A stretch of 10,484 nt of DNA, from assembly GCA_003024985.2 (NCBI GenBank), contig PXIH01S0006348.1. One strand, written 5' to 3'. Positions 1 through 6,600 of this stretch are shown here, one piece after another; positions within the stretch are counted from its first letter, which is position 1, and each line of letters begins with the position of its first letter. Source of the DNA: Euperipatoides rowelli (lineage: Eukaryota; Onychophora; Udeonychophora; Euonychophora; Peripatopsidae). Both the position numbers and the translations under genes were made by a program. Under the pieces are notes generated by a model. That model ran no database searches. It saw only the letters and a program-made list of their open reading frames with translations, and was not told the origin of the DNA.

Positions 1-545
1 ATTTTTTTAAAAACTGTTACAGTAAAAAAATGCACGAGTTTTCGGGAAATTCCTGATTTCCTGGTGGCCCAAACTTCACTCTGTCTCTTGTACTTTTTCT
101 TATTTTTTATACTATAAACTCATGTCATGCTTAAAACATGCGCAAAATTTCAATATTATGAATTTTGTATTCCTTCAATTACTGTTAGGGGGCGCGGTAT
201 GAGCTTTTAATATGGCTGTCTGTTCTAAATCTTATAGGAAGTACAATATTTTTGGCTAAATATATGGATAAAGTTTATATATTTGATTTTTTATTCTTTT
301 CCATAATCCCTAAATAGGACTTTTAATATTTTTTCAGTTTATATTCTAAATGCTCATTCATTTTGTGTAAAATTTAAGTAGGAGGATTTTATCTTCCACG
401 CAGTCAATACTCAACGTGGGCTATTCCAACTCCTCTCAGGTCAGGTCTGCTATTGAAATTAATGTAACCTACTTATATACCATTGATCAAACAATTAAAA
501 TTGAGATCATGCAGATTGATTTTTATTTTTATTTAAAGGATAAAC
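1..545. other. Upstream region / probable 5' UTR and promoter, no gene seen
   Basis: I see no coding sequence here. An in-frame TAA at 534-536 lies just before the ATG at 546, so the reading frame does not extend upstream unless a splice acceptor intervenes. A TATA-like TTATATA (473-479) lies about 70 bases before the ATG, and a CTCCTCTCAG followed by GTCAGGTCTG (about 431-450) could be read as splice-like sequence. In such AT-rich DNA neither is convincing. A T-rich run ending in AAAG at 538 might be an acceptor for a 5' UTR intron, but AAAG is a poor acceptor. The transcription start cannot be placed from sequence alone. Confidence 0.5.
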
Positions 546-666
546 ATGCTGTCTGCGTTAAGAAAATTGGTTGGTAATGAAGGCTACAAAAGTGGAACTC
601 CTCCTGGAATGCAAACTATGGGCCAACAACTCCAGAGAAAGTTTGCCAAAGGAGTCCAGTATAATA
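546..666 (+). CDS. RABL6: RABL6 exon 1 (start codon, N-terminal leader)
   Basis: The start is the ATG at 546, with A at -3 (context AAACATG) and an in-frame TAA twelve bases upstream. Forty codons follow, then the first base of codon 41. The peptide begins [10 protein letters not shown] and ends [11 protein letters not shown]-like (seen: [12 protein letters not shown]). This resembles the vertebrate RABL6 leader, which begins with MFSAL and has RFAKGVQYN just before the first beta strand of the GTPase fold. The middle ([18 protein letters not shown]) is more diverged and shorter than the human leader as I recall it. The donor is A|GTAAGA, phase 1, so the Met codon that opens the GTPase core is split A|TG between exons 1 and 2. 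Confidence 0.93.
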
Positions 667-3600
667 GTAAGAAAATTTTAAAGCATATTATCTGAAATAA
701 ATCTCGAATTATGTAATCTTTTTTCTTTTTAGCTGTATACAAGTATAATGGTAAATCTTACATGTTGATGTTTGCTTAATTTTTGTCAGTGTGTTGAGTT
801 AGAGAAGGATTTATTATACGGTAACTTAAATAATTCCAAAGATCACTAAGATTTCTAAATATAACATTTATTAAGAAGACTGGTATTTAACTCTGGAATT
901 ACAGGTTCAAATTCTGCTATTGATATGGATGCTTGGGTTGTGAGACAAAAGACCTGATTGAGCACCTACTATGAAACTATGGTTTACCTAAGGCCTTTTC
1001 AATAATTTTACAACTTAAAGGCATATAAAGAAATAGATATCTAAATCCACATAGTATTATTTAGAAATGTAATAAGCCTTAAGGGCCACTTTCTCTTAAG
1101 GATTTATATTTTTATTTAAATATTGATGGAATACAAATAATAAATACATCAATGAATTTATTAACAATTCGACACTTAACATTTTCCACTTATGACCAAA
1201 GTCAGTAACATTTAAGTACCTAATATGTTTATATTGCAATTCAACATTATTATTATAATTATCAATAGGATCACAATTTAGGTCTTTGAAAACAACATTA
1301 CATTTGTTTATCCAAATGGTGAGAAAATATATATTAGTAGCCTATAGTAAACAATTCTTTGTTTTCACTCGAACATAAAAACAAATCGGTTATATTGCTA
1401 GGAAAAACTTACCTTTAAAATATTTTAAAACCAATTCCTAAGGTTCTTATAATACTTACATACAAAATTAATATAACCAGAGTCCTCTGCCATTTTGCAA
1501 AATACACAACTTTTACAGATTGTCAATTTAAATCTGTCAATCAAAAATTATTTGTAGGCTATGCAAAATACCATGATAAAGTTTAACAGTGAAATTTACG
1601 ATGGAAGGCTTAGCCTTTCTCTACACACCAAACTTGGAAATTTTTTTCATGTTATAGTGTTATCATTTAGGCGACCACAAATTGTTTAATTAACATAACA
1701 TAGGCCCTAAATGCCATTTTAGCATGAATCATAATGTTATAGCTATCGTTTATTTCTAAATAATAGAAATATATACAATACATAGAGAACTTTTTAATAC
1801 TATTCAAAAATCCAGCTGTATAATTTGTAGGCTGACTGTTATTAGGATGGGGAGTATCAGTAGGCTGAACCTCCAGTCACCACTGCCTTTGAATTGCCAT
1901 ATTAATGAAGCTGACAGCTTTGTTATAGAACAATACTACATTTTTGTCCTGCATATTAACTAACCCCATGCCACCCATACATACTGGCAGGGATAATTTT
2001 AATGGATAAGGGTTTTTTTTTCTCTCACCCAAGGTGGTTATTTTTTTAATACACCATTCAGAAATCTAAAATAGCCTGTCTTATAATAGTAGTAGAGCTT
2101 TGGGAGTACATAAATATTGATTATCTGAATCTTTTGTATGATCGATAAACACCGAAAATATTTTATTATGTTTAATAGCCCAAAATGTCTTCAGGATCTT
2201 GAAATTTATAAACAAATTTGATAAATAGCGTTTTAATGTTAATTAATCCAACATGAGAAAACATATTTTGATGATGATCGACACATGTTTGTGTGTGTGT
2301 GTGTGTAATAAATAGCCTGTCTTATTTATTATAAAATATTCAGTAATAAATCTAAAATTGTGACCAAGAGCAAATTTTTACATAAATAGTGTGAGAAAGT
2401 GATAAAATCTTTTCACTAATTCATAAAGTAAATTATCTTGTATTTTTTAAATTAAGTTTATATATTTTTTTTATTATCAATTTTTCGAGCAATATAATCA
2501 ACCGGGATTGATGATATAACAAATATAATTTTGGTAAATATATTTTTCCATTATTCCTGTTTTACTTAGCTATTTTTTTTTTTTTTAACAATGTAAGTTG
2601 CATATTAGGCTAAATGTAAATCATCTATCAATACCTCCCATATCATGCACACCTAGTTTCGGACCTAAGAAACTTAGTAGATGCCCAAATAGAATAAAAA
2701 AGAAATTATCAAGGAACAAAAAAAAAAAAACAGGATAGGCCTATGCATATAGTTTGAGTGGTGGTGTTCATTAGACAAATCTTTGCTCAATTTATAATAG
2801 AATCAGCTTTTATTCATTAGTAGACCACATTTGGAAATTGGACCGTTTTTAAAAAAGCCTACTTGAATATACTAATTCTCTTTATCAGAACGTTTATAAT
2901 GTTTTTTTTTTAAATTAACCCCAACATATTCTTTACTAATTTTATTTTTGTTTCTTTTGATATGCAAATTTTAGGTATTTATTATATTTTCTTTTATTTA
3001 ATTTTTTTTTTTTACAGTGAAAATTATAATCAAGGGTGATCGAAATGTTGGCAAGTCTTGTTTATTCTACAGGCTTCAAGGACAAAAGTTTAAGGAAGAA
3101 TATATTCCAACCCAAGAAATTCAGGTGAGAACAGTATTTTAAATACTGTGTATGGAATGGAACAAATTCCAATTACAGTGGGTAGGGCAGATGAAAAAAA
3201 AAATTAAATACTTTATAAGAAATAAAGTTTTTACAACCTAAGTGCATAGGTTCTTGAATTTGTAATAGTCATTAATAGAAGAAATTTAAATTCTTATTAC
3301 AGTATTGTGTTTTTTAATTGATGGGGGTTTTGAGATTATATGTACTGGTGAATAGAATATAAAAACAGTATAGTGTGTATTGGTAGATGAATGATGATAA
3401 ATAGTGTTTAAAACAAAATGACTTTGAAGTTGATTACAAGTTGAGGTAAGCAATAGTGCTTTTTTTTTTAAAAAAAAATTGTATTCTGAATATACATACA
3501 GTACACAATGGTGTACCAAGGGGGGGGTATGGCCCGCACCTGGTGCCACCCAAAAAAAAATGTTGAATTTTTAAAAAAAAAAAAAATTTTTTTTCATTTT

Positions 3601-6600
3601 TTTTTTGAGGGGTAGGGGTGCAAATAAACTCCTTTACTCCTGTAATGTCATTAGTTTATTTCATTAATTTTCCCCTGTGGTACAGAATAGGTTATAGAAT
3701 AGAACCAGTGTAGCATTGAAGTGAAATTTAAAGTTTCAAAATCATAACGGCCAAAAAAAAAAAAGCTAATCAAATCGGACAGAAAGGTAACAAAACATCT
3801 AGTCAAGCAAAAAAAAAAGATAAAATCTCTGCAACAAAAATATAAATAAGGTGCCCTGGGTACCAAAACATCATGGTACTCCACTGGATGAGGTCCATGG
3901 CGGGGGGGGGGCTGACACAATGAGTTATCGCACTGGGTGACACCAACGTGTGCAGTGCCCCACATAGGTTGGATGGGGCTGTAGTGCCAGGGAGGTGCCA
4001 TGTATGAAAAAACTCCATAAGAAATTACATAGTTATGACTAGGTGTGACGAGAGGGGCGTAGGCATGAACAATGGTCCCATAGGCCAAGCAAAGGTCAAC
4101 AAAAGGTGAATACAACCAAAAAAAAAAAGCTTATATCTTCACGATCAAGGTAAAGCTTATCAAAAATATTAAGGGCCCCCACCTGGATTTCTGGGACCCC
4201 AATTAGGATGTGGAGGGCCTTACATGTATGTATTCATAGTCATCCCATTGATAATAATGATTGGAGAAAAATCATATACAATCGATATACAGGGATTAAG
4301 CTGCATTTTGTTTCCCTGTAGCATTTTGACAAATTGATAGCAAAAAAATACTATACAAATTAAAAAATTATTAGACAAAAAAAATCTAAAAAAAAAAAAT
4401 TATTAAAACTAAAGCCATCCAACTTCCCCCTTCCCTTTATGCCACCTAACTTTTATGTAATTATGTGAATTGACTACAGCTTTTGATAGAATAAAAACGT
4501 AAAGCAATAACTTAATCTGAAGTTCATTTTTATTATATCAAAGGTTGTAGTTATTGACATAGTCACATATTTATTACAATATTAAAGATAATAATAAACA
4601 GTATACAAATAGATGGCTAAAATTGACAAAATAGATGGATAATCAAAATAAAATAATTTTCTAAATTTTAAAGTTAAAATAAAACAATAAAAAATACCTG
4701 CGTATATTATTTTCATTTGAAGATCTGTCAATTGCAGTGTTGAGAATGATATAATCCAAAGCTACACTTTTAGCAAAAATATTTTTAATTAGTTCACCTA
4801 TTTGTCACCTTATGGGGCTTATATCAAGTTTCTGTCCAAAGATGGCAGAGCATTTTGAAAAATTAAATAATAATTGAAGAGGTGAGAATGATAATAATCC
4901 AAAGCCACACTTTTAGAAAAAATATTTTGAATTAGTTCACCTATTTGTCACCTGGGGGAGCTCATATCAAAATATTTTAAGATTCTGTCCAAAGATGGCA
5001 GCATTTTGTAAAATTAAATAATACCGGTAATTGAAGAGGTGAGAATGATATATATAATCCAAAGCCACACTTTTAGCGAAAATATTTTGAATTAGTTCAC
5101 CTATTGTCACCTGGGGGAGCTCATATCAAAATATTTTAAGATTCTGTCCAAAGATGGCAGAGCATTTTGAAAAATTAATTAATAATTGAAGAGGTGAGAA
5201 TAATCCAAAGCCACACTTTTAGCAAATATATTTTGAATTAGTTCACCTATTTGTCACCTGGGAGAGCTCATATCAAAATATTTTAAGATTCTGTCCAAAG
5301 ATGGCATAGCATTTTGAAAAATTAAATTATACAGTAATTGAAGAGGTGATAATGATATATATAATCCAAAGCCACACTTTTAGCAAAAATATTTTGAATT
5401 AGTTCATCTATTTGTCACCTGGGGGAGCTCATATCAAAATATTTTAAGATTTAGAGCATCTTTTGTGTGTTTGTGGGAAGCTTAGTGTAGAAAGGGAAAG
5501 AATAATAGAGAAGGGGGGATGTTTTTTGGGAGAAGATAAGGGGAAGGAGATGTTAGGCAAATGGTTGGGTTTTGAAGGGGGAGGGGATTGGATTGGGTGG
5601 GTTAAGGAATTGGTGGTGGTGTGGGAAAGGGAGGTTTTAAGGGTGGATATTGCTGGCTAACACGAAAGTGACCCCGAATAGAAGGAGAAGCCAGAAATAC
5701 GCATCGCATCGCAGATCTGTCAAAAGATGGCAGAGCATTTTGAAAAATTAAATAATAATTGAAGGGGTGAGAATGATATAAACCAAAGCACACTTTTAGC
5801 AAAAATATTTTGAATTAGTTCACCTATTTGTCACCTGGAGGGAGCTCATATCAAAATATTTTAAGATTCTGTCCAAAGATGGCAGAGCATTTTGAAAATT
5901 TAAAAAATCATTAACATGATTTATAGCCTTTTTCTAAACTTTAAAATCACTCTCCTGAAAAATTTTCATTTTGTGGCTTTGGATTATATCATTTTCACCC
6001 CTTCAATTTCATAAGCAGAATTTGAAGTGACAATCAGAATAAAATTTATCAGCAGAAATTGATATTTGGCTTTGATACTGATAACTGATATTGTGTATAT
6101 TTGAGAATGAAAATACATCATTTGTTTCTTCATTAGAAATATTTTATCCTTGAATCGTCAAGTTCTGAACGTGAATTTAAAAATTAACTTTCTAAAATTT
6201 CAGCTTGTCTAAGATTTTGATGTTGAAGAGTGGCTGGAGAAATGTATTTTTTTAATTGCTTCTGTGAATTTAAAAAATGGTTTCTAGTAGTAAAATGGAG
6301 AGAGCAATAAGAAAATGCAATCTAAGAAGAACAATGGTTTTTTTTTTTAACGATGTACCTAAAATCAGCTTGAGATCGACCAATCGATTGCGATTGACTT
6401 GTTTTCCCACCACTGTTGTATACAATATGGGACCCCCCCCCCCAATGTATATTGGGGATTTATATGGCTAGTTAATATAAACGATGTTCCCCTAATCAGA
6501 TTTGCATGTATTTTTACCAAGCTACATAATTTGAAAAATGAGTAGGACTAATTATGAATAATTGAGATGATCATGATAGGCCCTACTGGAATTGATTTCA

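Larger units (their letters stand above)
4731..5905 (+). repeat. Tandem array (minisatellite) of a ~152-157-base unit, about six copies
   Basis: Unit starts (ATTG at the head of ATTGAAGAGGTGAGAAT) fall at 4731 (diverged), 4873, 5030, 5185, 5337 and 5758, giving complete units of 142, 157, 155 and 152 bases. Each unit then contains AATCCAAAGCCACACTTTTA, AATATTTTGAATTAGTTCAC, CTATTTGTCACCTGGGGGAG, CTCATATCAAAATATTTTAA and GATTCTGTCCAAAGATGGCA in that order, ending in a variable AT-rich linker. Copy 1 lacks part of the middle and is the most diverged. Copy 5 is cut near 5452 and a tail of a unit resumes at about 5714. AAGATCTGTCA just before copy 1 looks like the trimmed end of a further unit. 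The middle copies are the most alike, which fits amplification by unequal exchange. No coding function is suggested. Confidence 0.93.

Noticed and set aside
473-479. TATA box of RABL6.
   Set aside because: TATA-like words are frequent by chance in this AT-rich DNA, and no initiator or other promoter element supports it.
3286-3549. Minus-strand open frame of 87 codons.
   Set aside because: It is made of A/T-run-derived residues and part of a repeat end, with no domain and no splice context.
3651-4115. Minus-strand open frame of 154 codons (and the shorter one at 3803-4018).
   Set aside because: The predicted peptide is low-complexity (runs of F from A-tracts), crosses the borders of degraded repeats, has no recognisable domain, and lies in an intron.
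5700-5720. Sequencing adaptor or vector piece (CGCATCGCATCGCAGATCTG).
   Set aside because: I do not recognise it as a known adaptor, and the AGATCTGTCA part also occurs at 4721 next to the array, so it is more simply repeat-derived.
5602-5802. Minus-strand open frame of 66 codons.
   Set aside because: It is the reverse of the C-poor insert plus part of the tandem array; its composition alone explains the lack of stops.
4731-5905. CRISPR array.
   Set aside because: The repeated unit is contiguous and ~155 bases long with no unique spacers, and the context is an animal intron.
6277-6471. Plus-strand open frame of 64 codons.
   Set aside because: It has poly-F and poly-P stretches from homopolymer runs and no recognisable family; intronic.
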